A stretch of 64,000 bases of DNA from Lolium rigidum (Eukaryota; Streptophyta; Magnoliopsida; Poales; Poaceae). The stretch spans positions 342,005,484-342,069,483 of the forward strand of contig NC_061508.1 of the NCBI RefSeq assembly GCF_022539505.1, written 5' to 3'. The position numbers were made by a program, and so were the translations under genes. Positions 45,797 through 56,116 of the stretch are shown here, piece by piece (position 1 is the stretch's first letter; every line of letters starts with the position of its first letter). The notes below the pieces were generated by a model, which searched no databases, was not told the origin of the DNA, and saw nothing but the letters and a program-made list of their open reading frames with translations.

Positions 45797-46222
45797 ATGA
45801 GCAGCGCCGGGCGCGGCCAGGCTACCGCGCCTCCACCTCCACCTTCACCTCCCACTCCACCTCCCCGGCCTCCAGCTCCGACGACGGGTTCGACTCCGAC
45901 GACGAGCACCGACCTCCTCCACCCGGTCGGGGACGCCGCGGACCCGGCCGGAGCGGAGAAGGAGGCGGAGGAGGAGCGGGCGGCCCATGCGGCCGTCGAC
46001 GCCGAGGCTGGAACAGCGCGGCCGGCGGCCGCCGCCGCAGCTCGAGGACTCGACTCGGAGATTTCATGGTCATCCGATGACCACGATGCGCCGACGCCGG
46101 AGGAGAAGGCGGCGGAGCGAGCGGGCCCTCGTCGCGTCTTTCGGGACGCTCAAGGACGAGGCCGCCAACGCGAGGCCGGAGCGGTGCACTGCAAGAGGAC
46201 GCGGCGGCGCACCGAGCCATAG
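45797..46222 (+). CDS. Unrecognised Pro/Ala-rich acidic ORF in the Harbinger element (141 aa)
   Basis: Begins MSSAGRGQATAPPPPPSPP, continues with acidic and Ala-rich sequence (EKEAEEERAAHAAVDAEAG), then LDSEISWSSDDHDAPTPEEK. An alternative frame downstream (46110-46304) continues with ALVASFGTLKDEAA, better suited to a helical C-terminus, so a frame change near 46110 is likely. No known domain. Its leader and TATA box suggest it was once expressed. Confidence 0.45.
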   Translation: MSSAGRGQATAPPPPPSPPTPPPRPPAPTTGSTPTTSTDLLHPVGDAADPAGAEKEAEEERAAHAAVDAEAGTARPAAAAAARGLDSEISWSSDDHDAPTPEEKAAERAGPRRVFRDAQGRGRQREAGAVHCKRTRRRTEP

Positions 46223-47019
46223 CGGCCGCGCGGGAGGCGGCGGAGAAGCAGGCCACGGAGCGACGCAACGACGGTGCCGGCCCGTCAGGAACCATGTAGT
46301 CTAGGTCTTGTATAGTTTTTATGTACTTTCTATGTTTGGTTTTCATATGAATCAATCGCTCCTGCTACAAAACCAAAGGAATTGTATGAGATCAAACTAT
46401 GTTGCAATTCAAAAATGGGTCGCCCCGGTGGAAGCACACCCAGACGCAAACGGACGCGCGGTCAAAATATGTCCGCTGGACGACGCAAACGGACGCTGCC
46501 GACCACTTTTGGGCGTCCGAAATGCGTCGCGCCGCTGGAGATGCCCTTATGGGCCTCGCGAGATTCGACCTATCTTCTCCCCGCGTCGTCGACTCGTGCG
46601 ATCGTGCCGGTTTTTAACGGCACGTGTCACGGCTTCATGAGAAGGTTAAGAGCATCTCCAGCCGCGTCCCCCAAACCGTCCCCCAAACCGCGCCGGATCG
46701 AGCGTTTGGGGGACGTGTTTCGTTCGTGCCGCGTTTGGGGGACGTCGCTCCCCAGCCGCGTCCCCCAAACGCCGCCCCCAAACATTTAAAATAATTTTTC
46801 TAGCATTTTTATTTCAATTTCCACAAACTAATACATAATTTGGAACGTGGTTTACACGAAAACACAGTTTGGAACATGGTTTTCCACAAACTAATACATA
46901 GTTTGAACCATGGTGGACACAAATATAAAATATTGCAAAGAAACTAAACCTAACTAGGCCGTGCATCGAAGGTTTCGTGTGTTCGCTGCTAAGAAAGAAC
47001 ACTCGAGGGCACACCCAGA

Positions 47020-47627
47020 TCACCTAAACTGGAAAATCCAGCGGGAGGATGGTGCCCTTGTTGGTTCTACCGATGAGGCGAACGAGCGAAACCTCCGTGC
47101 ACGTATTCGCTGCGAAGAAACAACACTCGGTCGTCCTCCTCGTCGGTCGCTGTCGTCGTCCCCGTCGACGTGGTAGTCCCGGAGGCAGCGCCTCTCGTCG
47201 AAGACCTTGACGCTCATGTCCCTGTTGCCGAAGTAGGAGAACACGAGGATGAAGCCGGCTTGGAGGCTGTGGTGGCGCGCGAACTTCTCCCAGCCGATGT
47301 TGAAGTACATCTTGCCGCGCGCGTCGTAGATCGCCTTGACGATCCACCGGCGGTAGCCGCACGAATGCTCCCGCAGATGCATCGTGCGCGGGCGTACGCC
47401 GCCGACGTACTCGGCGAAGGAGTCCGGCAGCCTCTCGGATGCCGCGCGGGTCGCCCTTGAGGACGTGGACGAACTCGAACAGGACGTCCGGCTCCACGTC
47501 CATCTCCGACGATGATGAAGGCGGCGGCGTGGAAGGCGACGGCGAGCGTTCGAGCCGCGCCGCGGCCACGACCACGACCACGACCGCGGCCGCGGCCGCG
47601 AGGTCCGCCTCCGCCTCTATCGGACAT
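47020..47627 (-). pseudogene. B3 DNA-binding-domain protein, captured in a Harbinger element, frameshifted
   Basis: From the ATG at 47627 the start is MSDRGGGGPRGRGRG with a long Arg-Gly repeat. A second frame gives SSSEMDVEPDVLFEFVHVLKGDP, and a third gives LPDSFAEYV, RRWIVKAIYDARGKMYFNIG, WEKFARHHSLQAGFILVFSY and VKVFDERRC. The order W-K-F-x-R-x-H-x-L-x-x-G then L-V-F is the signature of the plant B3 fold, which binds DNA in the major groove. One extra G at about 47424-47431 breaks the frame before LPDSF; another change after the domain separates a tail with CTEVSLVRLIG. The product is therefore unlikely to be made intact. The subfamily (REM/VRN-like) is uncertain. Confidence 0.75.
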
Positions 47628-47719
47628 AGCGTCGAGTCTTGTTGAGAGATGGTGGCGGCTAGGGTTTGGGAGAGAGGCGCTAGGGTTTGTGTGTGGAGAG
47701 GGACGATGAGAGGCGCCCT

Positions 47720-47726
47720 TTTTATA
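47720..47726 (-). promoter_or_regulatory. TATA box of the captured B3 gene
   Basis: TATAAAA on the minus strand, about 95 bases upstream of the ATG at 47627, with AAACCCTAGC repeats in the leader. Confidence 0.6.
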
Positions 47727-48111
47727 GGCCGGAGGGAGGCGGAGGAGCGGTGGCGCTCATTAACGCCGGCACGCAGAGCTAGGCGCGACGGGACGCGTCG
47801 CTGCGCCCTCTGCGGGAACTGCACCGTCGCTGCGCGCCAATAACTTCCGTCGCGAGGTAGGCGACGGTTAGGTTTAAATTAATTGTGCCGCCGACGGGTC
47901 GGCCCCGCCACTCCCCGCCTCGCTTTCGTTGTGTCCGGCGTCCCCGGTGCGTCCCCGTGGGACGGGGACGGGCTCGGGGCGCCGGACACCGAATGGGGGC
48001 GCGCCGGACGAAAAAGGGCTTTGGGGGACGCGGCTGGAACGCTTTTTTTGTCCGGCGCGCCCCAAATCGCTTTGGGGGACGGTTTGGGGGACGCGACTGG
48101 AGATGCTCTAA

Positions 48112-48632
48112 TCGATTAAGGGATCGGTGGCGAGCGGCTGCTGGTGTCTCAACATTTTTGGTAGGGGAGGATACATCCTTGTACGTGTCGCAGCGTTAGG
48201 ATTTGATTTAGCAATGACTTTTCAGCAGGGAAAACGAAAATGTAATCAAAATAAGGAAACAAAAACAAAAATTTGCAAAAAAGACAATATAAACGTATGA
48301 TAATCTTTTGGGGGCAGGCACGGAAAAAGGAACATTGTGATTTTCGGGCGACGGAACTTCCGTTGCCAGCTAATATGGAATTTTCGTTTTATGCTTGATG
48401 TGCATGGCTCAGTCCAACGATCCGTTTCTGGTGAACATCTGTATCGCTCCGTCCCAACACCGTATTCAGTATGTACTTGTTTCGGATAATACATGCTTCA
48501 GCATTTTGTTTCCGAATTTCCGTAGTTGTTTTTGTTTCCGCAAAATAATATGAAATAATATGGCACCACATAGTTCCATCTATTTCCGCTCTGTATTTTC
48601 ATCCGTAATTTGATTGTTCATGGAATTGCTAT
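48112..48632. other. Duplication copy 2 sequence, no gene seen
   Basis: AT-rich, only short frames. Confidence 0.45.
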
Positions 48633-48650
48633 AAGTTATGTGAATTGTTA

Positions 48651-48850
48651 AACGTTGACCAACGGGGGAATGATCCCTCCCTTGGCTATACGTTGTTAGG
48701 TAGGATGAGACTCTCCCCGCGGATGGACGCTAGGATGATAACCCGGTTTATTCGCCCCTCCCTGCGAAATTACCGCGAGATGGGGATTCGAACCCGGGTG
48801 GGCTGGCTGCGCACTCGCTTGCCTTGCCACTGAGCTGGAACTCAGTTCTC
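48651..48850 (-). mobile_element. tRNA-derived SINE, 200 bp, with 18-bp target duplication
   Basis: On the minus strand an A-box-like AGCTCAGTGGCAAGG is followed 30-odd bases later by a B box GGTTCGAATCC, the internal RNA polymerase III promoter. AAGTTATGTGAATTGTTA flanks both ends (48633-48650, 48851-48868). The 3' end is ...CGTTGGTCAACGTT with no poly(A). The body after the tRNA-like head is unrelated to tRNA, so this is not a tRNA gene. Confidence 0.9.
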
Positions 48851-49329
48851 AAGTTATGTGAATTGTTAGCGAGAACTAAGCTAATACTCAGTAGACTTCT
48901 ACATTGTGGAATTTACATCGTAATTCATGCACCGAGTTGCAACGTAGGTTACAATTGAGATTTTTTTTTCCAGTTACAAGTGAAGTTGTGTGGTTGCAAC
49001 TACGAAAAATTACCTCAGTTCCAGTTACCCTTCGACGTTTAGGACATGCGGGGATCCTCGACTTTTCAAAAGCGCCTTACAAATTCTCTGTTTAAGACGG
49101 AGTGAACCGACTCTGTCGGATCCCTTGCTTTCTCGTTAGGTCAACTGTGACGGTTAACGAATATGGTCATGCATGTGCTGAGTGCTGACTGTAGTGTGCC
49201 AAACGATCCATGGTCGAGTTAGTCAGCATCGATCGGACATATGGAAAATGGAACGAGGTGACACTAATTTGGCACAAGGTACGGCTGGTACGGACGGCCC
49301 AGTTTCATTGGCACGTTTCTCCTTCCCGC

Positions 49330-52300
49330 GGCGATTTACACAAAAATAACCCAAAAGTGGAAGAAAAGCACAGACTGACCCTCCGGCGAAACTATTTCAC
49401 CAATCTAACCCTTTTGTGTGGCGCCCCTCCCACGGGCGCCACACGTGCCCATGTGGCTCCCTCTCCGCCGGCGCCACACACCCGGCCGACGTGGCCCCAT
49501 CGACACCGAGCTCGGTGCGCCCGTCCGACGTGGCGACATGTGTGGCGCCCTCCCAACGGCGCCACACATGCACTTGGAATCCCCCAAAACATACCGTGGG
49601 ACAAATCCTGCGGGACTTAGCCGTTTTGCGAGGCTCGATGTGTGGCGCCGATGACACGGGCGCCACACTAGCTCGTGCGGCGCCGATGCCACGGGCGTCA
49701 CACATAGAGGCTCGCGAAACGGCTAAGGACTTATCGTCCGGAGCCCCTGGATGTTTTCGACCCAATGGTTCATATAAGTTGGCATGTGTGGCGCCGATGC
49801 CACGGCGCCACACTAGCACTTGTGGCGCCGGTGGGAAGGGCGCCACACATGGACTTGTGTTGAAAACATGAAAAATCCTACCAAACTCCAACAGATTACG
49901 AGTACAACATTGGACACAACAAGTAGCAATTTCATGACATACACATATAACACTTCATAGGTCACATTGTAGCACGTAGATTCAAACAACAAGTAGCATT
50001 ACGGACCATGGTTCGAAATGACATAGGGTTCACAAATCGATACTTATGAATATAGAGTTCACAACAACACGTAGCACATCCTAGTAGCGTCCTCGACGTG
50101 CCGTCCTCGTGGGCTGCTTCCGGACGGCCATCCTCTTCGTCCGCCGCCTTGGCTGCTCCTGCTGCTGCTCCTCGCCGCTGCTCCTGCTGCTCCTCGCTCC
50201 TCTGCTGCTCGCTCCTGCTCCTCCTCCTCCTCCTCCTCCTCCTCGTCCGAAGAGAACGGCTCGTCGTTCCTCATCCTCGACATAGCTGATCTCCGCGGCG
50301 GCCCGTCATCCTCCTCGGTGACAACCTTCTTTCCTCGGTTGACATAATCTTCCGGAGTGTACCGGTTTGGAGCCTTGCCCCTTGGCTTCAACTGGTAAGC
50401 TGACCGTTGCTTGGAGGTACGCTTCGGAAGTACGCCTTGACTCAGAATTAGGTCGTCCTCAGGAGGAATCTTCACAAACATGAACACATGAGATTACAAA
50501 AGCTGAAATTAGTAAGAACATGTTTCACAGAGCAACAAAATAGTCCATACATGTTCTTCGGAAGAGGAGGATGTAGGGATTTCGCCTTCGCGGCAACCTA
50601 GCAAGTTCGCTAACCGCCGCATCTTTCGTGCGATGTTCTCGCGTCATGGAACTCATGGTTACAAAGCCACCGGAACATAATAGTGTACATTCAAAGTTGG
50701 TGATCATACCTTAATGAAATTCCGCAACGGTCCGACGAGCTTTTCATCTCTCGTGGCTCTGGTCCCACATAGTCTCGCACTCCTCAGCGGTTTTTTGGAT
50801 CTCCTCCCGCTGTGACAAACGTAGCCTACACAATTTAAGCGAGCACATGGCAATCTAGATGATGTACTAGTTAGTGAGAGAATCCATTACCACGAAGTTC
50901 AGCTCGGAAGCAATAGAAGTCGATCTCCCTCTGCGAGCAAAAGTGTCGTGCTGGCTTTGCCCAACCTCATCGAACCTGGATGGGGTCGTCCAAGATGTCC
51001 TCAGCATACGCGTGCTTAACTAACTCGATACGCGTGTTCTGATGGAACCACTCGAGGTAGTTGTTGAAAGCGGTGAAGTCGTGAGGCACAATCTGCTCAG
51101 GGCCAGCATTCCGTGCCGCTTCCAAGCGATGTTGGAACGCCGCGATCTGGCCGCTATGATGGACCGGCCAATTTGTGATCTTCCTCTGCCGCTGCCTATC
51201 AAGCCTCGCAAGAATCAACAAGTTAGTTTGTACCTCTTCTATCAAGAATCTTCCATCGCATGATTCCAGAAGTTTACCTATGAAGCGCCTTGTCCGTGTC
51301 TTGCCACATTGGTGGGCACTCCTGATACAGCCCAAACTATCTCATCACTCTTTGCGGCTGGTGGTGTTCAACAAGCCACATGCATATGAGTGGGCAGCGC
51401 ATACGCCAGAACCGCGCCTCCTCCGTGCACTTGGGGTTCGAGTCAGCCATCCCCGCGCCAATATGGTAGTAGCTACCATATGGCTCCCATTCCACCTGCG
51501 ACATACAGTTATTTAGAACATGCCAGTAGAATCAATCAAAACTAGGATTGCAACTCCGCAGTGATCGGTTACCTGCTCAGCGGTAAGAGTGTCCAACTCC
51601 GCGAGTGTACTTGCTCGTACATGACCATTGGATCGCTCGTCATCTCCGAGACATTGTCCCAAAGGTATGCCCAAGTGGGCTCCCGATCAGGAAAGTGAGG
51701 GAAATGAGGCCATGTCGTCTCGTTGAGTACCACTGGGACGCCCAACCGATAGGCGGTCCCGGCTCCATACGGAAAGTAGGAGCATGCATCCACCAATACC
51801 GCCGCTCCCGCTCTTGCTCCCGATCCTGCGACAAGCTTCGTCCAACTGCGTACATAAGATATTTGGTTACTACTTTGTGTAGCGCACTACTATAGGAAAA
51901 TAGTACATAGAACAAATCATCACTCGCCGGTAGAGGTAGGCAAGTGCCGCTGTTCCCCAACTCCACCGGTCGTCCAACACCGTAAGCGCCTTCAGCCAAC
52001 ACCAATGGGCCAGCTTACCCCCACCGTCGAGAAAGAGAGTCCTCGGAAATCATGTACCATAAGTACACGCGGGCGTACGTCCTCCGAGTGTCCTCGTCGG
52101 CCTCTATGGGGCATTCTCGCAAAGTTAGTTCCGATCCAAGAGAAAGACGCGCCGGCGGGAACTCTCTCCTTTGGATTTGCTGGCGCCGGAGGAGCCCCGC
52201 CAATAAGGTCCTCCATCCGTCCGCGCCACCCATCGAAGCTGTGTTCATACACAGTGGCTCGCCCTCGAATAGGTAGTGCAAGGATCATGGAAACATCCTG

Positions 52301-53743
52301 CGAGTAGGGGCCATCTCGCCGGCCCTCAAGTGGAAGGTGTGAGTCTCCGGCCTCCACCGGTCGACAAGGGCGGTGAGTGCCGAGGGGTTCATGTGTGGCC
52401 CCCACGGCTTACAAGGGATATGAACGGCATAAGACCGGTAGGCCGGATGAACTCCGTGTACCTCTCGTCATAAGGTATATCCGGTGTGCCATGGTAACGA
52501 ATCTTCAAAGGGTGAAGATCCGTTCCCTCTCCATCATATGAACAGCCCGGTGCTCCCCGTCGTACTCTTCATCCGGTAAGCCACACCATCCTACATGTTT
52601 ACACAACCATGTTATGAGTCATTCCACTAACAAAAATGAGCAACACATACATGAGAATATCCAAATACATGAGAGTTCATATCCAAATACATCACACATA
52701 TGAATTTCGTAAGACATACCATTCCTAGGCACATAATAGACATATGTTAGACAATAGAATAGGCATTTGCTAAGCTCCAATTTTGCCTTTCACCACGTAC
52801 ATACATATGTAAGACAATATATCTAACTTTCGAATCACCCATACATACACACATTTGAGTGCAACAAGTTTGAATAGGCATTTGCTAGGCATATGTAACA
52901 AATTTGAATGCATTTGCTAGGCATATGTAACAAATTTGAATGCATTTGCTAGGCAAATATTAGACATTTCAACACATACATACATAGGATTTCAACACAT
53001 ACATGTAAAATTTCATATCTAGGGCTCCAACAAATCTTTGGTTCAAACACATATACTACAATGTAGATTCCACCAACATAAATTTCTACATATCCAAATC
53101 CAAGAAATCTACCAAATCTAGGGTTCATACCCAAATCTACCAAATCCACCAACACTATTGGATGAATCGGAGGGAATCGAAGGGGAATACCTTGAGGAAT
53201 GGAGGAGGAAGGAGTTGGCCGGATAGATCCGATGATTCCTTGGTTGATTTGGTGGGGGGCGAAGGGGAGGCGTGCGGCGGCGGCGGTTGGGGAGGAGAAG
53301 GGGAGAGGAAGAGAAAGAAGAAAGAAGGGTCGGGCTGGGCGCGGGCGCGGGCGCCACACTTAAGTGGATGTGTGGCGCCCGTGGCATCGGCGCCACACAG
53401 CACTGTGTGGCGCTCGTGGCATCGGCGCCACACATCGAGCCTCGCAAAACGGCTAAGTCCCGCAGGAATTGTCTCACGGTATGTTTTGGGGGATTCCAAG
53501 TGCATGTGTGGCGCCGTTGGGAGGGGCGCCACACATGCTGCCACGTCGGATGGGCGCACCAGCTCAGCGTCGATGGCGCCACGTCGGCTGGGCGTGTGGC
53601 GCCGGCAGGAGGGGAGCCACATGGGCATGTGTGGCGCCCGTGGGAGGGACGCCACACAAAAGGGTTAGATTGGTGAAATAGTTTCGCCGGAGGGTTAGTC
53701 TGTGCTTTTCTTCCACTTTTGGGTTATTTTTGTGTAAATCGCC
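49330..53743. mobile_element. Mutator-like element (Pack-MULE), 4.4 kb, carrying a plant mobile domain gene
   Basis: Ends GGCGATTTACACAAAAATAA and its inverse. The inverted repeats extend for over 300 bp and include several GTGTGGCGCC/GGCGCCACAC palindromes. CCTTCCCGC is duplicated (49321-49329, 53744-53752), the 9-bp duplication of Mutator. Duplication copy 1 shows the empty site CTCCTTCCCGTGCTAG (33489-33504). No MURA transposase is seen. Confidence 0.92.
50059..52580 (-). pseudogene. Plant mobile domain (PMD, MAIN/MAIL-like) gene, disrupted
   Basis: Minus-strand pieces read in family order. DLHPLKIRYHGTPDIPYDER comes first, then RPTGLMPFISLVSRG, LTALVDRWRPETHTFHLEGR, DVSMILALPIRG, CPIEADEDTRRTYARVYLWY and MISEDSL. 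A piece after a possible intron reads GVPVVLNETTWPHFPHFPD, then TWAYLWDNVSEM; later come NYLEWFHQNTRIELVK and an acidic Glu-run C-terminus (DEEEEEEEEEQER) with an N-terminal KAPNRYTPEDYVNRGKK. PMD proteins such as Arabidopsis MAIN and MAIL1 help silence transposons and keep meristems; many PMD copies travel within transposons. Frame changes at about 52410, 52110 and 51980, some of which could be introns, argue against function. Confidence 0.78.
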
Positions 53744-54134
53744 CCTTCCCGCGCTAGGTTCGACCATGCATGAACGTTAGGTTCGTCCCATTCCTAGACC
53801 GGACCAGTACCAGGACAGGCAGAGCCATAGCTTGGCTTGCCACGCGCGCCGAGGCTGATTTTCCATGCAGGCGCACATGGCGTGCCTCAAATGAAATCAA
53901 GTACTACGTGGAGCGGTGGAGGACGTTGATCGATTGACGACAAATTGAAGTCCGATTTACGCAGCAGTACTGTGATGCAGTGGCCGTTGTCGGTTGATGC
54001 ACGCGACTGAGCAATTCGTGGCGTGTTGGGCTAAAGAATCGGCGTGCCACGTTCATGCATGACCAGCTAGGGAGAGGACTAACCCCAGTTAAGTGACAAA
54101 AAGGCAGTCTAGCTTATGTGTTAGTAGCACATGT

Positions 54135-54660
54135 TTGTACGTTATTTTTTTTATAAATGGAATATATATCAATATGTAGGTAGATGAATTTAATTACATG
54201 AAGTCTCTGCAACAACATGATGATTGAAGCAAGTATAGACATTAAGGAGGCACACAGCCACAAAATAATACGAAGAAAAGAGAATATATATCCGTCGAAG
54301 CAATCGGAGAATCAGAACAGCGATACCACTAGCGTAGACACGCAGACTCCACGAAGGTAACATTGCACAAACACCATCAACATCCGGTCTAACCAACATG
54401 GTCAAATCCTAGATTTTCACCTTGGAGAAGGTGCAAACCCCTAACAATGCTTTCAACAAGAAAGTGACTACCTACGATGCTAGGTACAATCACCAATGGT
54501 CATACCTAGTATTTTCACCATGCATATGACAGGGGTCGGGGGCGCTGTGCCGGGATAGGCTTGAGGAAGAGGGGGCAGGGGAGGGGAAAGTGAGGTAGGG
54601 GAGCCTCACGGTGATGTGTTACGTCCAGTCGTGACACGCGTGTGTGTGCGTGTTAGATCT
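54135..54660 (-). mobile_element. Possible non-LTR retroposon remnant
   Basis: A T-rich start (TTATTTTTTTTATAAATGG) could be a reversed poly(A) tail. The block is absent from the matching part of duplication copy 1 (after 33885). Its body resembles a common grass 3' UTR-like repeat. Ends are uncertain. Confidence 0.35.
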
Positions 54661-54829
54661 TCTTAGGATGGGGCTAATTCTAAGTCACCTCTGATTTTAA
54701 ATTTTCATTGCAACTGAAAAATTGTAAGTTGCAACTTTACTTGTAACTGAAAAACCATGGTTGCAACCCAATATATAACTAAAAAATGTCAGTTAGTCAA
54801 GCGTTACTGAGCAGACGAAACTTCACGTG

Positions 54830-54975
54830 GCAGCTTTCTTTGCCAAGTGCCATGCTTAGGTACTCGGCAAAAAGCCCCTTCGTCGTGTGTTTTGCTATGC
54901 CGAGTACTTTTTTTATAGTTTCTGCAATGTTTTAATTCCGTGCCGAGTGCCGACACTCGGCAGAGATGGGTGTGC
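54830..54975. repeat. CACTA-type subterminal repeat fragment
   Basis: GCCAAGTGCC, ACTCGGCAAA, GCCGAGTAC and GCCGAGTGCCGACACTCGGC recur in both orientations. Words of this type form the subterminal arrays of grass CACTA transposons. No terminal CACTA repeat remains. Confidence 0.5.
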
Positions 54976-55565
54976 CATGTGTGGTCGAAAGATAGACGAA
55001 AAAGCAGGTTGTACATAGCATGTATTTTCAGTACTGGAAAACTCAAATCACGATATAGGTCTATCGTTGTTTAGACGGAAAGCTCGAAATGAGTCCGAAT
55101 TTAAATTAGCGAAGCAATCAATCGATTAGGAGTTACATCATGAGATATACAAACACACACGTGCCTATCGGTGCTAGACGTAGCTGACCGATAAGTTAAT
55201 TCTTAGGTAGCTAAGAATTAGCGATTACACTATATTAATAAGTAGCACGTGCACTAAAGGTTCATATTGTAATACACTGACAATGAAATTGTACTATATA
55301 GCCATATACGGATAAGGGGAAATGTTCAAATGGTCGTACAAATCGGCCGATTTCCACCTTCGCGGGAAGACTTTTACATGCACGTCCAGATCAGAATTCG
55401 GAAGTGGGAAGCTCACTGATCAGTAGCCCTGCATGCATCTTGGCTGACTGTTTCAAATGTGTGGCGGCAATGTTGTCCTGAGTCCTGACACCAGCACGTC
55501 CTACATCTGCCTACTCTCTAATACTACCAACTGACTTAAGGACTGTTCATGCATGGTTTAACCAG

Positions 55566-56097
55566 GAATTTTTTCTTCTTCTCGGAAAAATGCCTTCCAC
55601 GATATTTTAAATAAGCTTTAAATATTGTCCAAAAAAATAAAAAAATACAATTTAGGCAAATTATACAATTACCGAAAACTACCGACATGTATTTTGTTAT
55701 ATCAGTGGGTACCGGAATAAATGATTACCTAGATACTGGATATATTGTTCAAAACAAAGCTGCCTCTAACTAATCTGCTCAGCTTGGTCGAATTGCTTCT
55801 CGACAATGGCGCCATGTTGCTGCCGGTTCCTTGGTGCGGAAACGTCAACATACAAAATCGTCGTTACATGGATGCAAAACTAAATTTCAGGGGGCGTGCA
55901 AGCTGTCGGTCAGTGCGTGCTGAACCTCATCTTTCTGTCCTTATTTGCGGTGTTTGGGCACAAGTATAACGACGAATGAAGTTACGCTCCGAATATTTTC
56001 TGCACGACCTAGTCGGCCGCTCTGCTCAGATGGGACGGGAGCTCCACTATCAACAACCTCGGCTCTTTCTTGGAGTAGACTGTAGTGTAGTGTAGGC
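55566..56097. other. Intergenic sequence, no gene seen
   Basis: Nothing recognised. Confidence 0.5.
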
Positions 56098-56116
56098 AAG
56101 AATTTAGTAATCATGA

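Larger units (their letters stand above)
45261..46546. mobile_element. Harbinger-type element (1.29 kb), abutting the previous one
   Basis: Ends GGGCATCTCCAGCGGCGCGA and the inverse; TTA at 45258-45260 (shared with the element at 43698-45257) and 46547-46549. TIRs differ from the neighbour after GGGCATCTCCA, so it is a different family. It carries a TATA box and an ORF on the plus strand but no transposase. Confidence 0.9.
46650..48108. mobile_element. Harbinger-type element (1.46 kb) carrying a B3-domain gene
   Basis: Ends GAGCATCTCCAGCCGCGTCC and GGGACGCGACTGGAGATGCTC, TAA on both sides (46647-46649, 48109-48111). Both ends (about 110 bp left, about 225 bp right) match the element at 10397-12888, but the interior is unrelated to it. 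Confidence 0.92.
41161..55565. repeat. Segmental duplication, copy 2 (interrupted by insertions)
   Basis: Counterpart of 9966-34510, same orientation. It lacks the LINE/Helitron/Sirevirus nest and the Myb-type Harbinger of copy 1, and has its own Tourist-like, Stowaway, Harbinger, SINE and Mutator-like insertions. Confidence 0.85.

Noticed and set aside
45310..46080. 256-codon plus-strand frame in the second abutting Harbinger element
   Set aside because: It begins upstream of the TATA box and overlaps the better supported ORF from 45797; composition is typical of a GC-rich shadow frame, although its end may hold part of the real coding sequence.
48770..48845. Possible tRNA gene (GGTTCGAATCC and AGCTCAGTGG on the minus strand)
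   Set aside because: No acceptor stem pairing was evident, the transcript body continues beyond the tRNA-like part, and an 18-bp target duplication brackets a 200-bp SINE.
49400..53700. Regularly spaced GTGTGGCGCC/GGCGCCACAC units as a CRISPR-like array
   Set aside because: Spacing is irregular, units are palindromes in long terminal repeats of a Mutator-like element, and the organism is a plant.
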